Positions 34,019 through 41,941 of a stretch of DNA of 64,000 nucleotides are shown piece by piece. Location: NCBI RefSeq assembly GCF_030915405.1, contig NZ_CP133262.1:4170501-4234500 (forward strand), in the 5' to 3' direction. The notes under the pieces were generated by a model. That model did no database searches. It worked only from the letters and a program-made list of their open reading frames with translations, and was not told where the DNA came from. A program made the translations under genes and the position numbers. Numbering within the stretch: the first letter of the stretch is position 1; every line of letters begins with the position of its first letter. The stretch is from Neobacillus nitrireducens (GTDB lineage Bacteria > Bacillota > Bacilli > Bacillales > Cytobacillaceae).

Positions 34019-34037
34019 CGGATTTGTGGACGATAAG

Positions 34038-34085
34038 TAGCTGGTACTAAGAGGCATCATGCTTCTTAGTACCAGCTATTTTTTT
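34038..34085 (+). terminator. Rho-independent terminator after the AarF-like gene
   Basis: Arms TAGCTGGTACTAAG (34038-34051) and CTTAGTACCAGCTA (34065-34078) are perfectly complementary over 14 bases and are followed by seven T. Confidence 0.92.
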
Positions 34086-34198
34086 ACAACTACTTTTAAT
34101 AAAATTAATCGTTTCTTTATATTAATATAGTATAATTAAATAAAGATATTTGCATTCATGGGAAAGACCATCATATATTTCTGAAGAGGTGTTATGGA

Positions 34199-35182
34199 AT
34201 GGCAAAAATTTTAGTAGCAGGTGAGATTCCCCAAAAGGGATTAGATTTGTTATCAAAGGATCATGTGGTAGAGGTATTTGCAGGCGAGAAATTGATTACT
34301 GAAGCAGAATTAAAAGAGCGTATCAAGGACAAGGACGCCCTGCTAAGTTTATTATCTACCCCTGTAACGAAGGAAGTAATTGACCATGCTCCCCATTTGA
34401 AAATTATTGCAAACTATGGAGCGGGGTTTAATAATATTGATTTTGATTATGCGGCAGCAAAAGGAATTCCAACTACCAATACACCGATCGCTTCAACAGC
34501 GGCAACGGCTGATCTCACGCTTTCTCTTTTACTAGCAGCAGCTAGAAGAGTCGTAGAAGGAGATGAAGTATGTCGTACGGTTGGCTTCAATGGGTGGGCT
34601 CCTCTTTATTTCCGCGGTCGTGAAGTCTCTGGAAAAACAATCGGTATTGTCGGGTTTGGTCAAATTGGCCAAGCAGTTGCAAAAAGAGCAGCAGCTTTTG
34701 ACATGAAGGTTCTATATACGAGTCCAAGTCGAAAAAGCCCTGAAGTTGAAAATACCCTAAATGCGACCTATGTATCTTTTGATGAATTAGTGGCCGAATC
34801 AGATTTCATTACAATTAATTGTTCCTATAATCCAATAATGAAACACATGTTCAGCACAAGTCAATTTGAAATGATGAAATCGACAGCCTATTTGATTAAT
34901 TGTGCTCGTGGTCCAATTGTTGACGAAGCAGCTCTGATCAAGGCGTTAGAAGAAAAACAGATTGAAGGAGCAGGCATTGATGTATTTGAATTCGAACCTG
35001 AAATTGGTGAGGGCTTGAAAAAGCTGAAAAACGTTGTCCTCACTCCACATATCGGAAATGCAACCTTTGAGGCACGAGATGCGATGGCGGAAATGGCATC
35101 AGAAAACATCGTGAAAGTACTAAACGGTGAAGCACCTTCTTATGTTATTAATGGTGTGGTTAAAGAAACTATTCTCGTTTAA
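34199..35182 (+). CDS. D-2-hydroxyacid dehydrogenase (glyoxylate/hydroxypyruvate reductase type)
   Basis: The 327-residue NAD(P) enzyme has the dinucleotide motif 'GIVGFGQIGQAVAKRA' (about 149-164) and the catalytic triad. Arg is in 'INCARGPIVDEAAL' (about 238), Glu in 'IDVFEFEPEIGE' and His in 'VLTPHIGNAT' (about 287). It reduces 2-oxo acids such as glyoxylate, hydroxypyruvate or 2-ketogluconate to D-hydroxyacids; the exact substrate is not readable. AGAGGTG precedes ATG 34199, and a TATAAT stands at about 34129 without a clear -35. It converges with the glutaredoxin-thioredoxin reductase gene and shares a terminator. Confidence 0.87.
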   Translation: MAKILVAGEIPQKGLDLLSKDHVVEVFAGEKLITEAELKERIKDKDALLSLLSTPVTKEVIDHAPHLKIIANYGAGFNNIDFDYAAAKGIPTTNTPIASTAATADLTLSLLLAAARRVVEGDEVCRTVGFNGWAPLYFRGREVSGKTIGIVGFGQIGQAVAKRAAAFDMKVLYTSPSRKSPEVENTLNATYVSFDELVAESDFITINCSYNPIMKHMFSTSQFEMMKSTAYLINCARGPIVDEAALIKALEEKQIEGAGIDVFEFEPEIGEGLKKLKNVVLTPHIGNATFEARDAMAEMASENIVKVLNGEAPSYVINGVVKETILV

Positions 35183-35191
35183 AAGATCATA

Positions 35192-35220
35192 AAAAAAGAC
35201 GGCGGCAGCCGTCTTTTTTT
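35192..35220. terminator. Bidirectional terminator between convergent genes
   Basis: A short GACGGC/GCCGTC stem, extended by A-run and T-run arms, gives a hairpin with a T-tail on both strands. It lies between the stops at 35182 and 35219. Confidence 0.88.
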
Positions 35221-36484
35221 ATGAATATTGTGGTCTTAATTTAGTTCGTTTATTGACATGCTGCTCAGCACTTAAGGCTGCAATCGCTCCGTCAGCGGCA
35301 GAAATAACCGCCTGTTTAATCGGCGTTCTTCTTGCGTCACCGCCTGCGAACACCCCGTCGACATTTGTGCGGAGGTACTCATCTACCATGACATAGCCTT
35401 CTTCATCGCGCATAACTGCCCCATTTAAGAAGTCTGTTCCCGGCATCATTCCGCCAAGATATAAGAAAATTCCATCGACATCCCATACTTGTTCTTCTTT
35501 TTTATCAGTAAGAACAACAATTTTCTCCACACTATCCGTCCCAATAATTTCTCTGACACGGTGACGTTTGTAGATCTCTGCTTTTGGGTTATTTTCTAAA
35601 TGAGAAAGATCCACGTCACCCTTTAATTCAGTTGGAATTAACAATTTCACTGTTTTACAATACTTGGCCAATGTTTCAGCCTCGTGGATTGCTTCATCAT
35701 TATCCCCAACAACAGCGACAACTCGGTCTTGATAGAAGGCAGCATCACAGGTTGAACAATAGCTTACACCACGCCCGGTAAATTCTTCTTCCCCTTTAAT
35801 TTTACCAGAAGGCGCTTTTGCCCCAACACCAATGAAGACACTTTTCGCTTGGATTGTTCCTTCAGCTAATTCGATTTTTTTGATCTCATCAGTGAAATCA
35901 ACCGACAATACGGTTGAACGAACGAAGTCCGCACCGAAATCCTTTGCCTGTGCTTGCATTCTTGTTAACAGTTCCAGCCCGGTGACTTCTTCGCGCACAC
36001 CTGGGTAGTTCGCAATCTTATGAGTAATTGCAAGCGTCCCAGCTTTGGGAGCTTTATCGATGACGAGCGTTTTTAATTTCCCGCGTGCAGCATAAACCGC
36101 TGCAGATGCACCTGCGGGGCCGCCACCGATGGTGACAAAATCATAGACTCCTTCAAGAACTTTATCATTAACCGATTGAAAAATAGAATCCGCATTTGCT
36201 TCGGTTGTTTCTGGTTGTGAATGGCTCACCACGGATGCTTGGTCTTCTGATAGTCCAAGCAACTTGTTAAATTTTTTCTCTTGAAAGCCGAGAACAAGCT
36301 TTCCATCAATGAGTGTAGCGGGCGTTCCATAAATTTTCCGTTCCTTTAATTGATCAAAATATTCCTTATGTATGGAAGCATTTCGCTCTTCATATGTAAA
36401 GCCGTGATCTTTTAAGAACGTCTTAACTTTTTCACAATAAGGGCAGCCTGTGCTGCTATAAACGATAATTTCAGGTGTTGGCAA
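35219..36484 (-). CDS. Glutaredoxin-thioredoxin reductase-like fusion flavoprotein
   Basis: The 421-residue protein has an N-terminal glutaredoxin domain (residues 1-78) with 'SSTGCPYCEKVKTFL' (CPYC) and 'GTPATLIDGKLVLGF'. A linker of about 30 residues leads to a thioredoxin-reductase domain. FAD binding is at 'FVTIGGGPAGASAAVYAARG' (about 118-137), the redox pair at 'GVSYCSTCDAAFYQ' (CSTC) and NADPH binding at 'VVGDNDEAIHEA'. It probably reduces disulfides or peroxides using NADPH. The TTG start at 36484 has GGAGGT at good spacing. A TTGACT/TATTAT promoter and a PerR-like box lie upstream, which suggests oxidative-stress control. Confidence 0.87.
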   Translation of the reverse strand: MPTPEIIVYSSTGCPYCEKVKTFLKDHGFTYEERNASIHKEYFDQLKERKIYGTPATLIDGKLVLGFQEKKFNKLLGLSEDQASVVSHSQPETTEANADSIFQSVNDKVLEGVYDFVTIGGGPAGASAAVYAARGKLKTLVIDKAPKAGTLAITHKIANYPGVREEVTGLELLTRMQAQAKDFGADFVRSTVLSVDFTDEIKKIELAEGTIQAKSVFIGVGAKAPSGKIKGEEEFTGRGVSYCSTCDAAFYQDRVVAVVGDNDEAIHEAETLAKYCKTVKLLIPTELKGDVDLSHLENNPKAEIYKRHRVREIIGTDSVEKIVVLTDKKEEQVWDVDGIFLYLGGMMPGTDFLNGAVMRDEEGYVMVDEYLRTNVDGVFAGGDARRTPIKQAVISAADGAIAALSAEQHVNKRTKLRPQYS

Positions 36485-36558
36485 TTTAGAAAACCTCCAA
36501 TTTGTAAGTTTCTTTAATTTAATAATAGTAGATTCTCTAAATAAAAGTCAATACTTTT

Positions 36559-36573
36559 TAATAATCATTATAA
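36559..36573 (-). promoter_or_regulatory. PerR/Fur-type box upstream of the Grx-TrxR fusion gene
   Basis: TAATAATCATTATAA matches the PerR consensus TTATAATNATTATAA at all but one position. On the minus strand it is just upstream of a -35 TTGACT (36551-36546), followed 18 bases later by TATTAT. Peroxide-responsive repression of the reductase gene is inferred. Confidence 0.55.
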
Positions 36574-36580
36574 ATAACAA

Positions 36581-36608
36581 AACAATCCAACAAATTTGCT
36601 GGACTGTT
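36581..36608 (-). terminator. Terminator of dps
   Basis: AACAATCCAACAAA and TTTGCTGGACTGTT pair with a few G-T pairs just after the dps stop. On the minus strand TTTTGTTATTT follows. Confidence 0.55.
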
Positions 36609-36625
36609 TACTTCTTATATGAAAG

Positions 36626-37072
36626 TTAAATGGTTCTGCCTAAGAAAGCAGTTAGCATCCATACATGCTTTTCAAGGCCGGAATGGATCGCAAGCAGCAT
36701 GTCACCCGTTGTTTCATCACTCTTATCAGCAGCATAGCTCATACCTTCTTTTAGTTCGCCAATAATAATCGAGAAATCATTGATAACAGATTCAACCATT
36801 TCATCAGCGGTTTCATTTCCTGTTGCTTCCTTAATCGATGAAATTTCTAAGTACTCTTTCATCGTAGCAGCAGGCTTGCCTCCAATTGCCAGCAAGCGTT
36901 CCGCTAATTCGTCGACGTGCAGGCCTGCCTCATTGTAAAATTCCTCAAATTTGACATGCAGGGTGAAAAATTGTCCACCTTTCACATACCAATGATAGTT
37001 ATGTAACTTTGTATACAAAACAGACCAATTTGCAATTTGTTTGTTAAGTATGTTGACTAACTGATTTTCCAT
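36626..37072 (-). CDS. dps: Dps-family ferritin-like DNA-protection protein
   Basis: The 148-residue four-helix protein has the Dps ferroxidase ligands in '[24 protein letters not shown]' pattern positions (the HW near residue 27, then H-x-x-F-E-E-F-Y) and '[22 protein letters not shown]'. It ends '[15 protein letters not shown]'. It stores iron and protects DNA in starvation or oxidative stress. AAGGAGG precedes ATG 37072. Upstream on the minus strand a GGATTT...GGGAAT pair could be a weak sigma-B-like promoter. No PerR box was found immediately upstream of this gene. Confidence 0.9.
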   Translation of the reverse strand: MENQLVNILNKQIANWSVLYTKLHNYHWYVKGGQFFTLHVKFEEFYNEAGLHVDELAERLLAIGGKPAATMKEYLEISSIKEATGNETADEMVESVINDFSIIIGELKEGMSYAADKSDETTGDMLLAIHSGLEKHVWMLTAFLGRTI

Positions 37073-37432
37073 TTAAAATACCTCCTTTTTATCCTACCTT
37101 TATTATTCCCGAAGTTTGACGGGAAATCCTGTGTAAATTAAAGGGATTTGTTGTCAATTTGGTGAAGTTTTTGTGTTATCGACGGTCAATATTCCTCATT
37201 TGAGTGTTACATTCCTGATACATAATGTAATAATCGCTCCTAAACTAACCATAAGAGTTATTTTTAGGCAGTAAATAAATATTGGGTATTTGTTCCAATT
37301 GATAGTGGAAAGCCTTCATGCAGGGCGCTAACTGAGCAGTTCGGTTGTTACCACTTATTGGGTAATGAATTGGAATGTTACAACTGTTAGCCTTAATAGT
37401 AGAGAAGCGAGTCATATATTGGAGGGTATAAA
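37073..37432. other. Gene-free gap between divergent dps and cell-wall hydrolase genes
   Basis: It contains the dps ribosome site and a possible weak sigma-B-like promoter near its left side, and an AT-rich leader for the hydrolase gene on the right, ending in GGAGGG. A minus-strand reading frame across 37245-37490 has no ribosome site or recognisable motifs and was not accepted. Confidence 0.5.
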
Positions 37433-38035
37433 ATGAATAAATTAAAAAAACTAGTGATGGCGACCGGCCTAATTTTGTCTTTGTCAGCATTTACGTTAAA
37501 TGGTACAACTGAAGCAGCAACGACCACACATAAGGTTCAATCTGGTGATACTTATTGGAAAATTGCAAGTAAATATGGTGTAACGGTTAATAGTCTATTA
37601 AAAGCAAACAATAAAACTAGCAGTCTACTTTATGCAGGAACAAATCTAGTCATCCCGAACTCTTCTATTACTGCAGCAGAAAAAGATTTGATGGCCCGAC
37701 TTGTCCGAGCAGAAGCAGTAGGAGAGCCATACGCCGGTAAAGTAGCGGTAGCTACCGTTATTCTTAACAGAGTATCCAGCCCTGATTTTCCAAATACCGT
37801 TAAGGGTGTTATTTATGAGAGATCTAATGGTTATTATGCGTTCACGCCTGTTCAAAATGGTACCATTAACCGAGCAGCAGATGCGGCTTCCAAAAAGGCA
37901 GTGAATGAAGCCCTTGCCTTTAAAGGCCAGGGTAATGGATCGGTATTTTTCTATAATCCAAAAACAGCTGTAAGTAAGTGGATCTACTCACGTCCAGTAA
38001 CGGTAACTATCGGTAACCACCGTTTCGCGAGATAA
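37433..38035 (+). CDS. LysM-SleB family cell-wall hydrolase
   Basis: The 200-residue protein has a signal peptide (basic start MNKLKK, hydrophobic core, cleavage after TTEAA near residue 29). A LysM domain spans residues about 32-76 ('HKVQSGDTYWKIASKYGVTV', 'AGTNLVIPN'). The SleB/CwlJ hydrolase domain follows: 'LMARLVRAEAVGEPYAGKVA', with the catalytic-type Glu, then 'VILNRVSSPDFP' and 'FYNPKTA'. Such proteins cleave spore-cortex or cell-wall peptidoglycan. GGAGGG precedes ATG 37433, and a terminator follows at 38081-38121. Confidence 0.88.
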   Translation: MNKLKKLVMATGLILSLSAFTLNGTTEAATTTHKVQSGDTYWKIASKYGVTVNSLLKANNKTSSLLYAGTNLVIPNSSITAAEKDLMARLVRAEAVGEPYAGKVAVATVILNRVSSPDFPNTVKGVIYERSNGYYAFTPVQNGTINRAADAASKKAVNEALAFKGQGNGSVFFYNPKTAVSKWIYSRPVTVTIGNHRFAR

Positions 38036-38080
38036 ATATCTTAGACCATTATAGTATTTCTTGTACTCAATAAAATAAAC

Positions 38081-38121
38081 AAAAAAGCAGTGAATTCCAA
38101 AAATGGATTCACTGCTTTTTT
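38081..38121 (+). terminator. Terminator after the cell-wall hydrolase gene
   Basis: AAAAAAGCAGTGAATTCCA and TGGATTCACTGCTTTTTT form a long hairpin with a short loop and a T-tail. Confidence 0.9.
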
Positions 38122-38122
38122 G

Positions 38123-38148
38123 TTATGCATATTGGAGTAGGTTATGCA
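38123..38148 (+). promoter_or_regulatory. Paired TTATGCA repeats, likely activator site for the permease promoter
   Basis: GTTATGCA occurs with TTATGCA at 38123-38129 and at 38142-38148, a 19-base step, about 85-110 bases before the sigma-54 promoter. The same pair with a 20-base step lies before the promoter at 44194. This is the position expected for an enhancer-binding protein such as the one encoded at 41942. Confidence 0.55.
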
Positions 38149-38231
38149 AAATTGCATTAGAAAAGGAATGTAAAAAGCTGCAAATTAGCTCAAAGGAGTT
38201 TCGGCGGACAAACTGATTGGATAAATTATAC

Positions 38232-38248
38232 TTGGCATGAAAATTGCA
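38232..38248 (+). promoter_or_regulatory. Sigma-54 promoter of the permease gene
   Basis: TTGGCAT-N5-TTGCA fits the -24/-12 consensus TGGCAC-N5-TTGCW with one mismatch. The leader to the permease start is about 155 bases. Confidence 0.75.
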
Positions 38249-38356
38249 ATTATTTTAAATAGTTAGATATTTTTAGTAAAATGAAAGGAGGAGCTTTCCT
38301 GAGAACTATTAATTTACTTTATTAAAATTTATTACACTATCAATGCTTAAAGCAAA

Positions 38357-38371
38357 ATGTAAAGGCTTACA
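38357..38371 (+). promoter_or_regulatory. cre-like site (CcpA) in the permease leader
   Basis: ATGTAAAGGCTTACA has TGTAA/TTACA arms and fits the cre consensus WTGNAANCGNWNNCW at 14 of 15 positions (the C of the central CG is changed). Downstream of the sigma-54 promoter it could act as a carbon-catabolite roadblock. Confidence 0.4.
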
Positions 38372-38403
38372 ATAACATGAGTATAAAAGGAGAGATGGTA
38401 AAA

Positions 38404-39756
38404 TTGGAGAATACTAGTCTTAAACGCTCACTTGGATTATGGGCGATTGTAATGCTTGGATTGGGCTATATGACACCAACCATTGTATTTGATACATTTG
38501 GGATTGTCTCTGAGGAAACAAATGGCGTGGTCCCACTTGCCTATCTAGCAGCATTAGTTGTTATGGTATTTACGGCGATAAGTTATGGGAAAATGGTCCG
38601 GGTATTTCCGAGTGCCGGTTCGGCCTATACGTATACCCGGGAAACGATGAGCCCGCATCTTGGCTTCATAGTCGGCTGGGCAGCGTTGCTTGATTATATA
38701 TTGCTTCCAATGGTAAATGCGTTGATTATTCGGATTTATATGGTATCAGTATTTCCAAGTGTTCCGGCATGGATTTGGGTTGTCGCTTATGTAGCAATTG
38801 TCACGGCGATTAATGCTTGGAGTATGGGGAAGACATCTAGTTTAAATTCTCTGCTTGTTATTTTTGAGGTGGTGTTAATTGCTGCATTTATTGTCCTTGC
38901 TATCGTCCAGCTTTCCAAGGGAATGGGGCAAGGAACAATTTTTACAACAACGCCACTTTTCCATTCAGATATTCAACTTGGAGCCATTTTGACAGGGGCA
39001 ACAGTGGTTTGTTTCTCCTTTATCGGATTTGATGCAGTAACCATGTATGCCGAAGAAGCAATTGACCAAAAAACGATGCCGAGAGCGATTATGTTGACAG
39101 TCTTTATCGGCGGCGCAATCTTTTTCGTTTGCAGTTACTTCGCGCAAGCTTTATTTCCAGATGTATCGAACTTTAAGGTAACAGATGATACCTTACCGGA
39201 AATTGGGTTGTTTGTAGGTGGAACCATCTTTAAACTCATTTTCCTATCAGGTGCTTTTGCTGCAACAGTAGCTTCCGGGCTTGCATCCCATGCAAGTGTA
39301 TCCAGGCTTTTGTACGTTATGGGCCGAAATGGGGTATTGCCTAGAAAGACATTCGGGTATGTTCATCCAAAATATAGGACACCAATCTTTAATGTTATCT
39401 TAGTTGGAGTCGTTTCATTACTTGCGATTGCCCCGAGTCTTGAGTTGATTTCTTCCTTTATTAACTTTGGTGCGTTAATTGCTTTTACATTCGTTAATTT
39501 ATCCGTCATCGCCCATTTTGTCTTCCGCCAAAAGAGATATAAAACAGCTAAAGATATCTTCTCCTATCTAATCATGCCAATCCTAGGGGCGGGTTTAACG
39601 GGGATTTTGTGGGCTAACCTACAATTTGATGCCCTCATGGGCGGAATTGTTTGGATTGTCATTGGTCTAATTTATATGGTTTTCCAAACTAAATTCTTTA
39701 AAATCAAAATTGCTGATTTAAATATCGATGACGCAGAAAAGACTTCTTCCTTTTAG
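38404..39756 (+). CDS. APC-family amino acid/polyamine permease (PuuP-like)
   Basis: The roughly 450-residue transporter has twelve predicted membrane segments. It carries the APC features 'GLGYMTPTIVFDTFGIV' in TM1, 'YTRETMSPHLGFIVGWA' after TM2, and 'FIGFDAVTMYAEEAIDQKTM' near TM6. Its place at the head of a putrescine-to-succinate gene set makes putrescine or GABA the likely substrate. AAAAGGAGAG (38385-38394) suits the TTG at 38404; ATG 38377 or 38395 are alternatives. It is preceded by a sigma-54 promoter and a cre-like site and ends at a terminator, so it is a single-gene unit. Confidence 0.83.
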   Translation: MENTSLKRSLGLWAIVMLGLGYMTPTIVFDTFGIVSEETNGVVPLAYLAALVVMVFTAISYGKMVRVFPSAGSAYTYTRETMSPHLGFIVGWAALLDYILLPMVNALIIRIYMVSVFPSVPAWIWVVAYVAIVTAINAWSMGKTSSLNSLLVIFEVVLIAAFIVLAIVQLSKGMGQGTIFTTTPLFHSDIQLGAILTGATVVCFSFIGFDAVTMYAEEAIDQKTMPRAIMLTVFIGGAIFFVCSYFAQALFPDVSNFKVTDDTLPEIGLFVGGTIFKLIFLSGAFAATVASGLASHASVSRLLYVMGRNGVLPRKTFGYVHPKYRTPIFNVILVGVVSLLAIAPSLELISSFINFGALIAFTFVNLSVIAHFVFRQKRYKTAKDIFSYLIMPILGAGLTGILWANLQFDALMGGIVWIVIGLIYMVFQTKFFKIKIADLNIDDAEKTSSF

Positions 39757-39770
39757 CAAAAAATGTTACT

Positions 39771-39797
39771 AAAGCCAGGCTAAGCGCCTGGCTTTTT
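39771..39797 (+). terminator. Terminator of the permease gene
   Basis: AAAGCCAGGC and GCCTGGCTTT form a ten-base perfect stem with a five-base loop, followed by T residues. Confidence 0.88.
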
Positions 39798-39909
39798 ACG
39801 CTTTTATATACGGAATTTTAAAAGTATGTAGAAATGAATAATCCAATCATTTTTTCATAACTATGGGCTCAATTTACCGGATTACCTTATAAATACCGCT
39901 ATTTATTAG

Positions 39910-39926
39910 TTGGCACGAAACTTGCT
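39910..39926 (+). promoter_or_regulatory. Sigma-54 promoter of the glutamate dehydrogenase operon
   Basis: TTGGCAC-N5-TTGCT is a full match to the -24/-12 consensus, 38 bases before the dehydrogenase start. A TTTCATAA (39853-39860), the reverse of TTATGAAA, is a weak copy of the upstream repeat seen at the two other promoters. Confidence 0.85.
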
Positions 39927-39963
39927 TTATCCTTAAGTAACAATAAAAAAATGAGGTGTTAGA

Positions 39964-41250
39964 ATGGCAGTTGAATCTCTAGATATGAGGAATACAAAAG
40001 AAAGAGAACAGGACAATTCCCTTAGTGAGTTCCAAGAAACACTAAAGGAAGCAGTGAACATCCTGAACTATCCGACTCAAGTATTCGAATTTCTAAAGAA
40101 GCCGATGAGATTTTTAGAAGTAAGTATCCCTGTTCGAATGGACAATGGACAAACAGAAATATTTCAGGGATACCGGGCTCAACATAATGATGCCTCAGGA
40201 CCGACGAAAGGGGGAATCCGGTTTCATCCAGACGTTACTGCGGATGAGGTAAAGGCCTTGGCCGGCTGGATGAGCTTAAAGTGCGGTATTACTGACCTTC
40301 CTTATGGAGGTGCAAAAGGCGGGATCATTTGCGACCCTCGTAATATGAGCTTAGATGAATTGGAAAAGTTGAGCCGTGGATATGTAAGAGCGGTGAGTCA
40401 GCTAGTCGGTCCAACAAAGGATATTCCCGCGCCTGATATGTATACGAACTCGCAAATTATGGCGTGGATGCTCGATGAATATGATCATATCCGTGAATTT
40501 GATTCTCCTAGTTTTATCACTGGGAAGCCAATTGCATTAGGGGGATCGAAGGGCAGGGAAACAGCGACATCAAAAGGTGTATTATATACACTGCAAATGG
40601 TCTGTGAATTAAGGAAAATGGAATTAAAGGATACCCGGGTCATCATTCAGGGGTTTGGAAATGTCGGCAGTTACCTTGCCCAGTATTTAGATGAGATGGG
40701 AGCAAAAGTAATTGGAATCGGAGATATGCTTGGCGGTTTATATGATGAAACTGGCTTAGATATTCCTTATTTATTGGAAAATAGAGATTCATTTGGGATC
40801 ATTTCTAATCGCTTTAATAGTTCAATTTCAAATCAGGATTTATTGGAAAAAGAATGTGATGTCCTCATTCCGGCTGCCATCTCTGGGGTCATCAATAAAT
40901 ATAATGCAAGCAAGCTAAATTGCAATATTATCATTGAGGCAGCCAATGGTCCTACCACCAAAGAAGCGTTAAAGATACTAGATGAGCGAGAAATCCTTGT
41001 TGTCCCTGATATTCTTGCTAATTCTGGCGGGGTGATTGTCTCCTATTTTGAGTGGTGTCAGAACAATCAAGGCTATTACTGGACCGAGGAAATCGTCGAT
41101 GAGCGGCTCAAGGAGAAGATGACAGCCAGCTTTTTAAAAGTTTATCAAACTTCCAAAAGATATGGAGTTAATATGAAAATTGCTGCTTATATTGAAGGAA
41201 TTCAAAAGCTAGCAGAGGCATCTAGACTTCGAGGCTGGTTGAAATTTTAA
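39964..41250 (+). CDS. NAD-type glutamate dehydrogenase (GudB/RocG family)
   Basis: The enzyme deaminates glutamate to 2-oxoglutarate and ammonium. The 428-residue chain has 'GYRAQHNDASGPTKGGIRFH' (about 60-79), the catalytic-lysine regions 'LKCGITDLPYGGAKGG' and 'VGPTKDIPAPDMYTN', and the Rossmann motif 'VIIQGFGNVGSYLAQY' (about 222). 'IIEAANGPTT' and 'ILANSGGVIVSYFEW' follow. It closely follows B. subtilis GudB and RocG. Here it would recycle the glutamate formed by the two aminotransferases downstream. ATGAGGT precedes ATG 39964, and a sigma-54 promoter stands upstream, recalling sigma-54 control of rocG. Confidence 0.9.
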   Translation: MAVESLDMRNTKEREQDNSLSEFQETLKEAVNILNYPTQVFEFLKKPMRFLEVSIPVRMDNGQTEIFQGYRAQHNDASGPTKGGIRFHPDVTADEVKALAGWMSLKCGITDLPYGGAKGGIICDPRNMSLDELEKLSRGYVRAVSQLVGPTKDIPAPDMYTNSQIMAWMLDEYDHIREFDSPSFITGKPIALGGSKGRETATSKGVLYTLQMVCELRKMELKDTRVIIQGFGNVGSYLAQYLDEMGAKVIGIGDMLGGLYDETGLDIPYLLENRDSFGIISNRFNSSISNQDLLEKECDVLIPAAISGVINKYNASKLNCNIIIEAANGPTTKEALKILDEREILVVPDILANSGGVIVSYFEWCQNNQGYYWTEEIVDERLKEKMTASFLKVYQTSKRYGVNMKIAAYIEGIQKLAEASRLRGWLKF

Positions 41251-41267
41251 AGAGGAGGTAGTTTTTT

Positions 41268-41558
41268 ATGACGCTTGATATATTAACCGAACAAAAAGAA
41301 CAGCAACTGCTACATTACTTTTGCTTAATTTCAAATAATCACCGCTACGATTTGACAATAGGTTATTCAGAGCAATTCTTTGGGAAAGCGATGGTTACTT
41401 CAATTCAGTCGGGAAAAATGGTTTTACTTTGTCAAGAGGATACGCTCTCAGACCATCATTGGGCAGAAAGGCTGGGGATTGAAAGAGAGGATATCCCAGA
41501 ATTTCAGGAATTTTTCAGTTTAGTATTACAGACACGGCCATTTCAGGAGCAGTATTAA
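41268..41558 (+). CDS. DUF3055-like small cytosolic protein
   Basis: The 96-residue protein is preceded by GAGGAGGTAG. The stretch 'NNHRYDLTIGYSEQFFGKAM' followed by 'IQSGKMVLL' and 'D...EFFSLVLQ' resembles DUF3055 (SAV0927-like) proteins of Firmicutes, whose function is not known. It has no membrane segment or signal. It follows the glutamate dehydrogenase gene by 17 bases and so is part of the sigma-54 transcript. A modulatory role for the dehydrogenase is possible but is speculation. Confidence 0.5.
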   Translation: MTLDILTEQKEQQLLHYFCLISNNHRYDLTIGYSEQFFGKAMVTSIQSGKMVLLCQEDTLSDHHWAERLGIEREDIPEFQEFFSLVLQTRPFQEQY

Positions 41559-41579
41559 ATAAAATAGAGGGTGATATCT

Positions 41580-41828
41580 ATGTATTATGGTGTAGTTATT
41601 AGCCCTTGTCATGGTCAGGTCGAAAAGATTTCGATTAAGGGCGAGTCAAGGATTTATGAATGGGAAAACTTATTTATGATTAAATTAGAATCAGGCGAAT
41701 TAGAACCAGTTCAGACTTGTTTGAGCGGCGAAGTTAAATCACTTGAGGTGCAAGAAGGTGATTATGTTATTCCAGGAATGGTCCTGGCGTATATAAAGGA
41801 AGATTTATTTGTAACTGGCAGTGATTAA
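41580..41828 (+). CDS. Small biotinyl/lipoyl-like domain protein without attachment lysine
   Basis: The 82-residue protein ends in 'LSGEVKSLEVQEGDYVIPGM' followed by VLAYI, the C-terminal half of a biotinyl/lipoyl hairpin fold. The segment where the modified lysine should lie ('SGELEPVQTC') has no lysine, so it is probably not biotinylated. ATG 41580 follows AGAGGGTG; GTG 41571 is a longer alternative. It is the last gene before a terminator in the glutamate dehydrogenase operon. Function is unknown. Confidence 0.5.
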   Translation: MYYGVVISPCHGQVEKISIKGESRIYEWENLFMIKLESGELEPVQTCLSGEVKSLEVQEGDYVIPGMVLAYIKEDLFVTGSD

Positions 41829-41834
41829 TGGATG

Positions 41835-41870
41835 GAAAAAAGAAGATGTGAAGCGCATCTTCTTTTTTTT
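41835..41870 (+). terminator. Terminator of the glutamate dehydrogenase operon
   Basis: AAGAAGATG and CATCTTCTT flank a seven-base loop and are followed by a run of eight T. Confidence 0.88.
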
Positions 41871-41941
41871 GCAATATTAATTTATACTATTGCAAATAAA
41901 GTGATAATATTAGAGTGATAAGGAGTTAGGGGGAAGTAACC

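Noticed and set aside
37245..37490. Minus-strand 81-residue frame upstream of the cell-wall hydrolase
   Set aside because: It overlaps the hydrolase start, has no ribosome site and no family features.
38281..38325. 14-codon frame in the permease leader (MKGGAFLRT...) as a leader peptide
   Set aside because: Its only AGGAGG lies inside the frame rather than upstream of it, so translation is doubtful.
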